Positions 14,571 to 21,877 are shown, counted from the first letter of the stretch. The stretch is DNA of 22,411 nucleotides from IMCC26077 sp964418325 (GCA_964418325.1 CAYQLC010000020.1:1-22411), one strand, 5' to 3'. The notes: generated by a model not told the origin, from the letters alone. Translations and numbers: made by a program.

Positions 14571-15977
14571 ATGGCCAAAGCTCCCAGCAACTCGAAGAAA
14601 GCAGCCGAGACGCGACTAGCGGCAGAGAGTGCTGCAGGAGCGAGCAAAGATTCCCTGACGACTGGGGGCGTGGCGCGAAGCGCGAAATTGGCATCGATAC
14701 CGCTCTCAGCGATGGGGCGAAGCGCCGTTGGTTTTGGTCGTCAGATGATTGGCCAATCCGGAGATCTAGTATCGAAAGAGATGCAGGCTAAAACCGCAGA
14801 GCAAGTCTTTCGAGTGCTTGGTGAATTAAAAGGTGGCGCGATGAAGTTCGGCCAAGCGCTCTCTGTTTTTGAGGCCGCGCTGCCAGAGGAATTTGCTGCC
14901 CCCTATCGCGAAACGCTCACTAAATTACAGGAGGCAGCGCCTCCGCTTCCGGCGCGCGTTGTCCATCGAGTTCTAGCAGAGCAACTTGGTGAAGATTGGC
15001 GCGACAACTTTGCAGAATTCAATGACAAGCCGGCAGCATCCGCTTCCATCGGACAAGTGCATCGTGCAGTTTGGAAAGATGGGCGCCAGGTTGCAGTCAA
15101 AGTTCAATATCCGGGCGCAGCAGAAGCATTAATCTCTGACCTTAATCAAATTCAGCGATTTGCGAAAATATTCCAACTCTTCATGCCTGGACTTGAAATG
15201 GGTCCACTCCTTGAAGAGTTACGCGCGCGAATTATCGAAGAAGTAGATTACAAATATGAGGCGCAGGCACAGCGAATATGTGCTGCTGAGTTCGATGGTG
15301 ATCCAGATATTGCAATCCCCAAAGTTGTTGCCGCTGCCGATAAAGTGCTCGTCAGTGAATGGCTTGAAGGAACACCGCTATCTAGGATCATCAGCAAGGG
15401 CACAAAAGAGCAACGTGATGCAGCAGGAATCAAATTAGCGCGCTTTCACTTCACAGCCCCCACCCGCGTTGGATTACTTCATGCAGACCCACATCCGGGA
15501 AATTTCCGCCTACTCGCCGATGGCCGACTGGGTGTTCTAGATTTTGGTGCATGCAATCGCTTGCCTAATGGTTTTCCTGAACCATTTAAGAGATTGTTGA
15601 AGAACGCTCTCGATGGAAATGCCCAAGCGCTTTACGAGGGCTTCAAAAAGGATGGATTCATCCTCCCAGAGGTTGATGTAGACCCACAGCTAGTTCTCGA
15701 TTATCTCCTTCCGCTCGTCGAGCCGTTACGGACCGAAACTTTTAAATACTCCCGGGATTGGTTGCGCGTGCAGAGCGCACGCGTTGGCGACCCACGAAAT
15801 CCCACGGCGAAGATTGGCTTTCAACTTAATCTTCCACCGGAGTACATGTTGATTCATCGGGTCACTCTTGGCACGACTGGAATTTTCTGCCAGCTTGGTG
15901 CAGAAGGAAAATTTCTCGCAGAAGCGATCTCTTGGTTACCAGAGATCGCTCCTGCTGCTCAAGCTTCGCGCGCCTAG
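14571..15977 (+). CDS. AarF/UbiB (ABC1) family atypical kinase
   Basis: 468 residues from the ATG at 14571, which has AGAAG about 10 bases upstream. A TTG at 14502 would overlap the preceding gene by 46 bp and is less likely. Family signatures: KFGQ (92-95) of the KxGQ motif, PAASASIGQVHRA (154-166) with the Ala-rich loop that replaces the Gly-rich loop, K177 in VAVKVQYPG, LLHADPHPGNF (302-312) and LDFGA (323-327) as DFG. These proteins bind nucleotide and act mostly as ATPases or unorthodox kinases tied to isoprenoid-quinone lipids. The actinobacterial role is not settled; the mycobacterial counterpart Rv3197 is, as here, next to whiB7 and has been linked to macrolide tolerance. It probably forms an operon with the upstream ThiF-like gene. 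Confidence 0.9.
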   Translation: MAKAPSNSKKAAETRLAAESAAGASKDSLTTGGVARSAKLASIPLSAMGRSAVGFGRQMIGQSGDLVSKEMQAKTAEQVFRVLGELKGGAMKFGQALSVFEAALPEEFAAPYRETLTKLQEAAPPLPARVVHRVLAEQLGEDWRDNFAEFNDKPAASASIGQVHRAVWKDGRQVAVKVQYPGAAEALISDLNQIQRFAKIFQLFMPGLEMGPLLEELRARIIEEVDYKYEAQAQRICAAEFDGDPDIAIPKVVAAADKVLVSEWLEGTPLSRIISKGTKEQRDAAGIKLARFHFTAPTRVGLLHADPHPGNFRLLADGRLGVLDFGACNRLPNGFPEPFKRLLKNALDGNAQALYEGFKKDGFILPEVDVDPQLVLDYLLPLVEPLRTETFKYSRDWLRVQSARVGDPRNPTAKIGFQLNLPPEYMLIHRVTLGTTGIFCQLGAEGKFLAEAISWLPEIAPAAQASRA

Positions 15978-15990
15978 CTTCTATTTTCTC

Positions 15991-16053
15991 TCTGCTCTGT
16001 CGTGCCTCTGTTCTGCTCTGGCGTGCCTCTGTTCTGCTCTGTCGTGCCTCTAC
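15991..16053. repeat. 21-bp tandem repeat, three copies, between convergent genes
   Basis: Three copies of a 21-bp unit beginning TCTGCTCTGTCGTGC occupy most of the 113-bp space between the ends of aarF and whiB7. Copy 2 has one change and copy 3 degrades at its end. As the unit is a multiple of three, it gives a spurious heptad-like ORF on the minus strand. Confidence 0.93.
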
Positions 16054-16090
16054 TCGCTTTTGGTTTGCGCGCTGAAACCTTCTGGTCTGC

Positions 16091-16426
16091 TTATGCCGCT
16101 GTGCGAGGTCGACCGGGTTGGCGCTTTGCTTGCACGATTTTCCCATTATCGAAAATCTCGCCACCCCAAACGCCCCATGGCTCTTCTCGTGAGAGCGCGC
16201 CCTCTAAACAACGCGCACGCATCGGACACGCAGTGCAGAGATCCTTCGCTGTCTCGAGCATCTCTTGAGATTCAGAGAAGAAGAGTTCAGGGTCGACTGA
16301 GTGACATGGAAGTCCAAAACCCTCATCCTCCTTGTAACCCGAATTCTCATTGCGAGTTAGCTCGTAAACGCCAATCTTTGTATCTGCCCAACCTGGAACC
16401 AACAGTTCGTGAAATAGAACCGTCAT
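16091..16426 (-). CDS. whiB7: WhiB7-type Wbl iron-sulfur transcription factor
   Basis: A 111-residue Wbl protein. Four cysteines (C41, C64, C67, C73; spacing C-22-C-2-C-5-C) ligate a [4Fe-4S] cluster, followed by EEPWGVWGGEIF (81-92), which contacts the sigma factor. The C-terminal tail ends in GRPR (105-108), an AT-hook that in the Wbl family is characteristic of WhiB7/WblC. WhiB7 activates intrinsic resistance genes when ribosome-targeting antibiotics are present. The ATG has GGGAAGG/GAAGAG upstream. The gene lies between aarF and uvrD2, the same neighbourhood as Rv3197A. Its leader contains an upstream ORF and a strong terminator, described separately. Identity as WhiB7 rests on AT-hook, spacing and synteny together. 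Confidence 0.92.
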   Translation of the reverse strand: MTVLFHELLVPGWADTKIGVYELTRNENSGYKEDEGFGLPCHSVDPELFFSESQEMLETAKDLCTACPMRARCLEGALSREEPWGVWGGEIFDNGKIVQAKRQPGRPRTAA

Positions 16427-16451
16427 TGCTCTTCACCTTCCCTCAACTCAT

Positions 16452-16551
16452 NNNNNNNNNNNNNNNNNNNNNNNNNNNNNNNNNNNNNNNNNNNNNNNNN
16501 NNNNNNNNNNNNNNNNNNNNNNNNNNNNNNNNNNNNNNNNNNNNNNNNNNN
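16452..16551. other. Assembly gap (100 N) inside the whiB7 leader
   Basis: Placeholder gap between the leader terminator and the whiB7 start codon. No repeat is seen at either edge; the strong nearby hairpin could have hindered sequencing. Leader length is therefore unknown. Confidence 0.95.
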
Positions 16552-16590
16552 TTCTTTCGCTTCCTTATCTCTTTGAGAAATTCGGTTGTG

Positions 16591-16634
16591 AAAAAGAGAA
16601 AGGGCCCGCGAATCCTGATGGATTCGGGGCCCCC
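16591..16634 (-). terminator. Intrinsic terminator in the whiB7 leader (attenuator)
   Basis: On the minus strand, GGGCCCCGAATCC, loop ATCA and GGATTCGCGGGCCC form a 13-bp stem with one bulged base, directly followed by TTTCTCTTTTT. The T-rich side is on the minus-strand 3' end only, so it acts on transcripts heading towards whiB7. It would stop them before the gene unless disrupted. Confidence 0.88.
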
Positions 16635-16696
16635 GGAGAGCTTCGAGGCTTAGCCTGCGATCTCCCGGGTGCCACCGGATCCAAAATGCTTTGGAT
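16619..16696 (-). promoter_or_regulatory. Alternative hairpins that could control the whiB7 terminator
   Basis: Three competing pairings can be drawn on the minus strand. First, ATCCAAA with TTTGGAT (16690-16696 and 16679-16685, 4-base loop). Second, TGGATCCGG (16675-16683) with CCGAATCCA (16619-16627), eight of nine pairs, which takes over the terminator's 5' arm. Third, the terminator itself. The shared segment TGGATCCGG lies within the last ten codons of the upstream ORF, so ribosome position could choose between them. A weaker CCCGGGAGA with TCTCCGGG pairing overlaps the same area. Pairing drawn by hand; no energies computed. Confidence 0.5.
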
Positions 16697-16883
16697 TGCC
16701 TGTGGCGTAGGTTGAATACGAGCGTGCAAAGTCGCTCGAAGGACGCCAACCGGCGCTTCGAGTAGTGGTAGCAAGTGCTAGTGCCACTGTGACCGACCTT
16801 TCGCTCAACATTGTTGGTAGGTAGGTAGCGGATTTCTTTCGATCCACAGGCCCTACCGACCTAAGAAGGGTACGCGCTCCCAT
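16650..16883 (-). CDS. Upstream ORF (leader peptide) of whiB7
   Basis: An open frame of up to 77 codons ends with TAA at 16650, 16 bases before the terminator hairpin. Possible starts are ATG 16883, a GTG at codon 13 behind GGTAGGG, ATG 16811, or a GTG a few codons later behind AAAGG, so the peptide may be about 45 to 77 residues. The C-terminal part reads SAGWRPSSDFARSYSTY and ends FGSGGTREIAG. I recognise no domain. Its place in the leader of whiB7, where upstream ORFs are known to control attenuation in other actinobacteria, makes regulatory translation likely. A TAATTA at 16899-16904 could be a -10 element for a nearly leaderless transcript. Confidence 0.55.
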   Translation of the reverse strand: MGARTLLRSVGPVDRKKSATYLPTMLSERSVTVALALATTTRSAGWRPSSDFARSYSTYATGNPKHFGSGGTREIAG

Positions 16884-16950
16884 GTGCTCGAGGCAACTTA
16901 ATTACGTCGTGGGCTAAAACCCGCGAAAACAGCCACTAGGCTTCAAAGCT

Positions 16951-17820
16951 ATGTTGGCAAAGATTCGCGATACCGAGATCTTCTTCGAGATTCATGGTTC
17001 TGCGCTGGAAGCAGATGGACCAAGCTTTCGCGAGAAACCAGTCGCATTTGTCTCGCACGGCGGACCAGGGGCCGACCATTCCATTATGCGACCTGGTATG
17101 GATCCACTTGGTGAATATGCACAAGTTATCTTTTGGGATCATCGTGGACAGGGGCGCTCTGCTCGTGGCGATATCAATAAATACACCATCGATGAAAATG
17201 TTGAAGATCTTGAAGCGCTCCGTATTCACCTTGGCATAAAGCAGATTGTCAGCGTCGGTACAAGTTATGGCGGAATGGTCGCAATGGCACATGCCGCACG
17301 TTATCCAAACTCTGTTGCAAAGCTACTTCTAATCGTCACCGCAGCACATTATGGATTTAACAAGAGAGCACAAGAAATTATTGCAGCACGTGGCATTGGC
17401 GAGGAGAAGGAGATCACTCGGCAACTCTGGGCAGGCGAACTGACTACTGAAGAAAAGATGCGCGAATACTTTCGTAAAACCTGGGGGCTGTACTCGACAA
17501 CTTTCGATGACAGTAAACGTGCCAAAAATGAGGAGGCGCTCGCACGAGCAATTCTCTCTCCTGATGCGCTTAATCGTGCATTTGCTCCTGGTGGATTCTT
17601 GCTTACCTACGATCTACGACCAGAATTGAAAAAAATCACTGCACCCACCCTTGTGCTTGCTGGTAGACATGATTGGATTTGCGCTCCCGAATTCTCCGAA
17701 GAGATACACGCGCTAATTCCTGGCTCACAATTGAAAATATTTGAGAATAGTAGCCACTCACTCCGAGGTGATGAACCCGAAGAATTTCATCAGACGGTGC
17801 GGGAGTTCATCACTGCGTAA
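16951..17820 (+). CDS. Alpha/beta hydrolase, proline-iminopeptidase-like
   Basis: A 289-residue alpha/beta hydrolase without a signal peptide, so cytosolic. It has HGGPG (36-40), the oxyanion motif typical of the proline iminopeptidase (S33) group, FWDHRGQGRS (61-70), the nucleophile S105 in GTSYGG, D241 in AGRHDWICAPE and H269 in SSHSL, completing the Ser-Asp-His triad. A cap domain lies at about 135-225. Such proteins remove N-terminal proline from peptides or hydrolyse amides and esters, and the exact substrate cannot be read from sequence. It is divergent from the whiB7 leader with only 67 bp between the longest upstream ORF and this ATG, so promoters overlap. It is not part of the usual whiB7-uvrD2 neighbourhood as I remember it. 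Confidence 0.88.
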   Translation: MLAKIRDTEIFFEIHGSALEADGPSFREKPVAFVSHGGPGADHSIMRPGMDPLGEYAQVIFWDHRGQGRSARGDINKYTIDENVEDLEALRIHLGIKQIVSVGTSYGGMVAMAHAARYPNSVAKLLLIVTAAHYGFNKRAQEIIAARGIGEEKEITRQLWAGELTTEEKMREYFRKTWGLYSTTFDDSKRAKNEEALARAILSPDALNRAFAPGGFLLTYDLRPELKKITAPTLVLAGRHDWICAPEFSEEIHALIPGSQLKIFENSSHSLRGDEPEEFHQTVREFITA

Positions 17821-17838
17821 TCACACCCATCGAAAGAA

Positions 17839-17860
17839 TGCACTCTGTCAGAAGAGTGCA
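17839..17860 (+). terminator. Hairpin just after the hydrolase gene, possible weak terminator
   Basis: TGCACTCT and AGAGTGCA pair perfectly around a 6-base loop, 19 bp after the hydrolase stop. There is no T-tract on either side, so it could end transcription only weakly or protect an mRNA end. Confidence 0.35.
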
Positions 17861-17903
17861 AAGTAGAGGAATTGGTGATAGCGCAAAGAGTAAAGAGCAA
17901 ACT

Positions 17904-17959
17904 GAGAAGTGAGAAGTGAGAAGTGAGAAGTGAGAAGTAAGAAGTAAGAAGTAAGAAGG
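17904..17959. repeat. 7-bp tandem repeat, eight copies, abutting a ribosome binding site
   Basis: Five copies of GAGAAGT are followed by AAGAAGT, AAGAAGT and AAGAAGG. The last copy runs into GGGAG, the probable Shine-Dalgarno site of the SnoaL-like gene, whose ATG is 9 bp beyond the array. The array is purine-only apart from T. Confidence 0.97.
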
Positions 17960-17968
17960 GAGCGGAAA

Positions 17969-18400
17969 ATGGTAAATAACGCGCAGGAAGAAGCAAATAA
18001 GGCAGCTGCTGCTACCTTTTTTGAAGAAATCTGGAATAAGAAGAGTGAAGCAGCGATTGATCGCCTAGTCGCTGAAGATGCCGCCGGAAATGATCCAAAG
18101 TTTGGGGTCGGACGAGAGAGTTTCAAGAAGCAATGGCGAAAATGGCATACGGGCTTCTCAGATTTACACTTCCATGTCGAAGAAATCATCGCAGAGGGCG
18201 AACGTGTGGTAACCAGATGGCGCCTTACTGGCACCCACGATGGTGAATTCCTCGGCCATAAGGCGACTGGTCGAAAAGTTGATGTCGATGGAGTAAGTAT
18301 CGACACAATTAGGAATGGAATTGTGGTCTCAGGCTTTGATGCTTGGGATGCACTTGGCTTTCGACAACAACTTGGATTTATTCCAGAGGACCCGCAGTAA
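17969..18400 (+). CDS. SnoaL-like (ester cyclase/NTF2-fold) protein
   Basis: A 143-residue protein with the cone-shaped NTF2/SnoaL fold. Visible are an N-terminal helix with FFEEIWNKK (17-25), AAIDRLVAED (28-37), GRESFKKQWRKWHTGFSDLH (48-67) and the strand pattern ending RVVTRWRLTGTHDGEFLG (79-96), then GRKVDVDGVSIDTIRNG. The FKxxWxxWHxGFSDLH and VxxRWxxxGTHxGEFLG pattern is typical of predicted ester cyclases and polyketide-cyclase-like proteins. Specific substrates are unknown. ATG is preceded by GGGAGCGG, and an in-frame TAA upstream rules out extension. It follows the hydrolase by 148 bp and may share its transcript across the 7-bp array. Confidence 0.85.
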   Translation: MVNNAQEEANKAAAATFFEEIWNKKSEAAIDRLVAEDAAGNDPKFGVGRESFKKQWRKWHTGFSDLHFHVEEIIAEGERVVTRWRLTGTHDGEFLGHKATGRKVDVDGVSIDTIRNGIVVSGFDAWDALGFRQQLGFIPEDPQ

Positions 18401-18408
18401 TTCTTAGA

Positions 18409-18432
18409 AAACTTCTCTACAAAGAGGAATTT
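18409..18432. terminator. Possible bidirectional terminator between convergent genes
   Basis: AAACTTCTCT, loop ACAA and AGAGGAATTT form a ten-position stem with one mismatch and one G-U pair, 9 bp after the SnoaL-like gene and ahead of the convergent end of uvrD2. T-tracts are short, so the signal is weak. Confidence 0.4.
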
Positions 18433-18462
18433 GTGCGTGGATTAGTACGGTTGAGCGCATGA

Positions 18463-20130
18463 CTATTCAGAGTTGAGTGCTGGCAATAAGCTTAAAAAGC
18501 GCGATGAATCACCGCCAGCAAAAGAGAGTGAGAGCGAATCTTTTGCTCTTGTCACTGCAACATAAAATAAACGTCGTTCCTCCGCCATCAACTCATCTGA
18601 TGCCATCGCATATGAGATAGGAAGAATACCCTCGCGCAATCGCGGAATGAATACATGGCTCCACTCCAAACCTTTTGCGGAATGAATAGAGGTTAAGACC
18701 ACACCAAAAACTTCAGGTTCAACGTTGCTTCGTTCGCGTTCATCAAACTCATTAATCAAATCTCGCAACGTCGCAGCAGGTAATCGTTCTTGCAACTCGG
18801 CAACGAACTCCACCAGACGAAGCCGAGCATCGTCGCCAGTTGCGCGATCAGGATGCCAGCCAGTCGCTGAGAGAATGGCGATAACTTGTCCAACTAAATC
18901 AATACCCGCAAGTGAGCTCTCATTGGCAATTGCTGCCCCGCGAATCAAGCGAATAGCCTCTTTGATCTTTCCGTCATAAAAGAATGGGCGCTGACCCTGG
19001 TTATATCCCAAGATATTTACTGGGATCCCAGCAGCTAGCAGGGTTTGGGCGAAATCTTGAAGTTGATCATTTCTCCTAAAGAGCACCGCTATATCTCGCG
19101 AATCGACTCCAGATTTAATCAGCTCAGTTATGCGGGTGACTATCTTCTCGCTTTCCGAAACCTCATTGCTGTACGAAGTCAGACGTACGTTCGCATCACC
19201 TTTTCCTCGAACTGAGAGTAATTCGCGATCCATTACCTTATTTGCCACGTTGACGATTTGAGAGGTGGAACGATAATTTCGATCTAATCTGAAAACTTGT
19301 GCCTCACGGTATTTTTTCGTGAAACCAAGTAGATATTGATTACTCGATCCAGCAAAGGAAAAAATCGACTGGTCGGGGTCACCAACAACACAAATTTCCT
19401 TCCGATTTCCGAGCCAGAGATTGAGCAATCGCTCTTGCAACGGCGAGACATCTTGATACTCATCTACAGTGAAATATCGATACTGAGAGCGGACCCGCTC
19501 GATGATGGAGTTCTGTTCCTCCAGAATTCCCACAAGAAGAAGGAGGATATCTTCGAAATCTAATTGTCCCTGCTCATGCTTTAATCCATCGTAGGTTCGA
19601 TAAATGTCAGCGATTTCATTGAAAGTTAATCCGTGTGGCGATACCCGAGCACGCTCTTGGGCAACTCGCACGTAATCCTCGGGAGCAATTTCTTGTCCCT
19701 TCGCCCACTCAATCTCTGTTGCGATATCTCGAATACTTAAGCCGCTTTTACTGCGTCCAACAGTTGAGAGCGCTGATGCAATTAATTCACTTTTCTGGGA
19801 AAGAATGCGAAATGGTTTTCCACCAATCGCCTCGTTCCAGAAAAACTGAAGTTGGCGCCAAGCCGAGCTATGAAAAGTATGCGCCTGCACGCCAGGAAAT
19901 CCCAATGTTGCCAACCGCAGTCGCAATTCAGCTGCAGCACGAGCGGTAAACGTTAGAGCTAAAGTTCGAGAAGGCTCGGTCACCCCATTTTCTAGCGCAT
20001 GGGCGATTCGATGGGTAATAGTCCGGGTTTTTCCGGTACCTGCACCGGCAATGACGAGCACCGGACCGCGAATCGCGCTAGCAGCAACGCGCTGTTCATC
20101 ATCGAGATCTGCAAGAAACTTATCGCTCAT
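18463..20130 (-). CDS. uvrD2: UvrD2-like superfamily 1A DNA helicase, short form
   Basis: ATP-driven 3'-5' DNA helicase of the UvrD/PcrA group, acting in DNA repair. Motifs in the 555 residues: DEQRVA Q-motif region (11-16), Walker A GAGTGKT (29-35), LTFTARAAAELRLRL (59-73, motif Ia), DEYQD (223-227, Walker B), GDPDQSIFSFAG (250-261), NYRST (285-289), SIHSAKGLEW (481-490) and RRLFYVAVTRAK (519-530). Only 25 residues follow the last motif. The mycobacterial UvrD2, as I recall about 700 residues, continues with a four-cysteine linker and an HRDC domain; neither is present and no cysteine cluster is seen. The gene is complete, as the stop is clear and a convergent gene follows. It starts 6 bp after the nudC stop, so the two form an operon, an arrangement shared with mycobacteria. 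Confidence 0.93.
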   Translation of the reverse strand: MSDKFLADLDDEQRVAASAIRGPVLVIAGAGTGKTRTITHRIAHALENGVTEPSRTLALTFTARAAAELRLRLATLGFPGVQAHTFHSSAWRQLQFFWNEAIGGKPFRILSQKSELIASALSTVGRSKSGLSIRDIATEIEWAKGQEIAPEDYVRVAQERARVSPHGLTFNEIADIYRTYDGLKHEQGQLDFEDILLLLVGILEEQNSIIERVRSQYRYFTVDEYQDVSPLQERLLNLWLGNRKEICVVGDPDQSIFSFAGSSNQYLLGFTKKYREAQVFRLDRNYRSTSQIVNVANKVMDRELLSVRGKGDANVRLTSYSNEVSESEKIVTRITELIKSGVDSRDIAVLFRRNDQLQDFAQTLLAAGIPVNILGYNQGQRPFFYDGKIKEAIRLIRGAAIANESSLAGIDLVGQVIAILSATGWHPDRATGDDARLRLVEFVAELQERLPAATLRDLINEFDERERSNVEPEVFGVVLTSIHSAKGLEWSHVFIPRLREGILPISYAMASDELMAEERRLFYVAVTRAKDSLSLSFAGGDSSRFLSLLPALNSE

Positions 20131-20136
20131 AGATGA

Positions 20137-21027
20137 CTAGCGCCAAGCTTCAGGGAAATCAATCGAGCCCCCGTACCACGCTTCAATCATTCGGCGGGCG
20201 ATACTAATGCCGGGAGGGATAAGTAGTTCACCGCTCTTCAAGTCGGCGGTAAAACGCTCTCGACTGTACCAACGTAAATCTTCTATCTCTTCACCATCTG
20301 CTTGCGCATCATCAGGATTTTCAACAACTCCAGTGAACGCCAACATGATGGATGCTGGAAAGGGCCATGCTTGCGAGCCTAAATATTCGATCTGGCCGAT
20401 GCGCACCCCAGCCTCTTCCAGTACTTCACGCTTGACGCATGCTTCTAACGACTCTCCCGGCTCGAGGAATCCTGCAAAGTTTGAATAGCGTTTTGGTGGC
20501 CATACTTTCTGACGCCCCAATAAAACCCGATCGTCGGCATCGCGCACTAGCACAATGACTGCGCTATCAGTTCGCGGATAATGCTCACTCTCATCACTTC
20601 GACAACGGCGCACTGAACCACCAAGTGCGCTGTAAGTATCTGCACCACATCGTGCGCAGTGGGTGTGAGTGTCATGCCAATTCGCCAGCGCAACGGCATG
20701 AACGGCAGCGCCAATCTCTATCTCGGTCGCCAATAACCCTGCCTCACGAAGTGATTGCAAATCTTCGGTTCCTTCAGGAAAGGGTGCGTTGATTGCAAAA
20801 TACCCAACTCCATCCTCATCAAGCCCGAGGAAGTAGCGTTCACCAGCTGGAGCATCCTTTGCCGCAACCCAGTGAAGTGAATTAGTGAACTGGAATTTCC
20901 CTTTATTCACCTGGAAAATCTTCCCGGTAGCGAAGAGAGCATCGAGAGCTTGCTCATCAGTGCGCAAATGAGCCGCCCGATCCAGATGTGCGCGGGCCAG
21001 GGAGAGATTCATTAGCGCCAGGCTCAT
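20137..21027 (-). CDS. nudC: NAD(+)/NADH diphosphatase
   Basis: Hydrolyses NADH to NMNH and AMP and, in E. coli, removes NAD caps from RNA. The 296 residues comprise an N-terminal domain, a zinc ribbon (C124, C127 and C142 visible; no cysteine at the usual fourth place, where RSDESEHYPRTD follows), the Nudix box (186-208: GFLEPGESLEACVKREVLEE and AGV) and the NADH-pyrophosphatase signature SQAWPFPAS (218-226), where most members have SQPWPFPxS. The start ATG at 21027 gives normal length; a TAGATA about 10 bp upstream could be a -10 for a nearly leaderless transcript. It is divergent from the EEP phosphohydrolase gene with 39 bp between starts, and upstream of uvrD2 in one operon. Confidence 0.94.
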   Translation of the reverse strand: MSLALMNLSLARAHLDRAAHLRTDEQALDALFATGKIFQVNKGKFQFTNSLHWVAAKDAPAGERYFLGLDEDGVGYFAINAPFPEGTEDLQSLREAGLLATEIEIGAAVHAVALANWHDTHTHCARCGADTYSALGGSVRRCRSDESEHYPRTDSAVIVLVRDADDRVLLGRQKVWPPKRYSNFAGFLEPGESLEACVKREVLEEAGVRIGQIEYLGSQAWPFPASIMLAFTGVVENPDDAQADGEEIEDLRWYSRERFTADLKSGELLIPPGISIARRMIEAWYGGSIDFPEAWR

Positions 21028-21066
21028 AAGTGGCGAGCCTATCTAATTTACCTCTACCGTTCACAA

Positions 21067-21867
21067 GTGAAGATTGCGACCTGGAACATACTCCACGGAA
21101 TGGCGGTGCCTGAGGGGGTAATCCATAACGAGCGTTTGGCAGAGCGCGCGGCGCAACTTGATGTAGATCTCCTTGCCATACAGGAGGTCGACTACTTCCA
21201 AGAGCGTTCACACTTCGCAGATCAAGCTGCGGTAATTGCGGACGCGATGAGTGCACCATTTATCTCGCGTGCGTTTGCGATAACCGGAACACCCGGGGAG
21301 AAATGGAAGAAGTGGGAAGAGCGCGCGGGCGGGTCAACAAAAGACCGCGAATGCTATTACGGAAATGGAATCGTCTCTAGAATTCCGATTCGAGAAGAGT
21401 TCCGCCTAGATCTCGGTCGGTCAAAGGTCGGTGCTCCGTTGGCGATTCCACAAACCATCCCCGGGCAATCTCGTCCCAAAATCAAAGTGATTTATATACA
21501 TGATGAGCCAAGAGTTGCACATGCCGTTCACTTGGCGAACGGCATCACCGTGATCAACACCCATTTATCATTTGTTCCCGGCATGAATATCTTTCAATTA
21601 CGAAAGATTCATCACTGGGCGAAGTCTCTACCTGGTGAGAAAATTCTCTTGGGTGATCTGAACTTGCCTGGAAAACTTCCCGAGAAGATAATGAAGTGGC
21701 GCTCAGGCGCAGAGCAATTTACCTATCCATCATGGGGTGCGCGTCTGCAATTCGATCACATATTGATCTCGAGCCCTGCGATCGAAAATCGTGGAAAGAT
21801 CGACTTCGCCTCACCCGTGCATATGGTTAGCGATCATCTCCCTCTTGGAATAGAAATCTCGCTGTAA
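21067..21867 (+). CDS. Endonuclease/exonuclease/phosphatase (EEP) family hydrolase
   Basis: GTG start, 266 residues, no signal peptide. EEP fold residues in order: TWNILHG with N7, LLAIQEVD with E40, YGNGIVSR (98-105), NTHLS with H166, LLGDLNL with D197 and N199, QFDHIL with D230 and H231, and the final SDHLPL with D256 and H257. All catalytic positions of the metal-dependent family are kept, so it should be an active phosphodiesterase or phosphatase. Whether it acts on DNA, RNA, lipid or sugar phosphates cannot be decided; neighbours (nudC, uvrD2, AdnB-like) make nucleic acid or nucleotide plausible. Divergent from nudC, so the two promoters share 39 bp; its stop is 10 bp from the end of the convergent AdnB-like gene with no clear terminator. 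Confidence 0.87.
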   Translation: MKIATWNILHGMAVPEGVIHNERLAERAAQLDVDLLAIQEVDYFQERSHFADQAAVIADAMSAPFISRAFAITGTPGEKWKKWEERAGGSTKDRECYYGNGIVSRIPIREEFRLDLGRSKVGAPLAIPQTIPGQSRPKIKVIYIHDEPRVAHAVHLANGITVINTHLSFVPGMNIFQLRKIHHWAKSLPGEKILLGDLNLPGKLPEKIMKWRSGAEQFTYPSWGARLQFDHILISSPAIENRGKIDFASPVHMVSDHLPLGIEISL

Positions 21868-21877
21868 TCAACTGCCG

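Noticed and set aside
15862..16164. Minus-strand ORF with seven-residue repeats (ARQSRTE)
   Set aside because: The repeats come from the 21-bp DNA array, and the frame overlaps the ends of aarF and whiB7.
15868..16653. Plus-strand ORF of 261 residues
   Set aside because: It runs antisense to whiB7 and through a 100-N gap, and has no recognisable domain.
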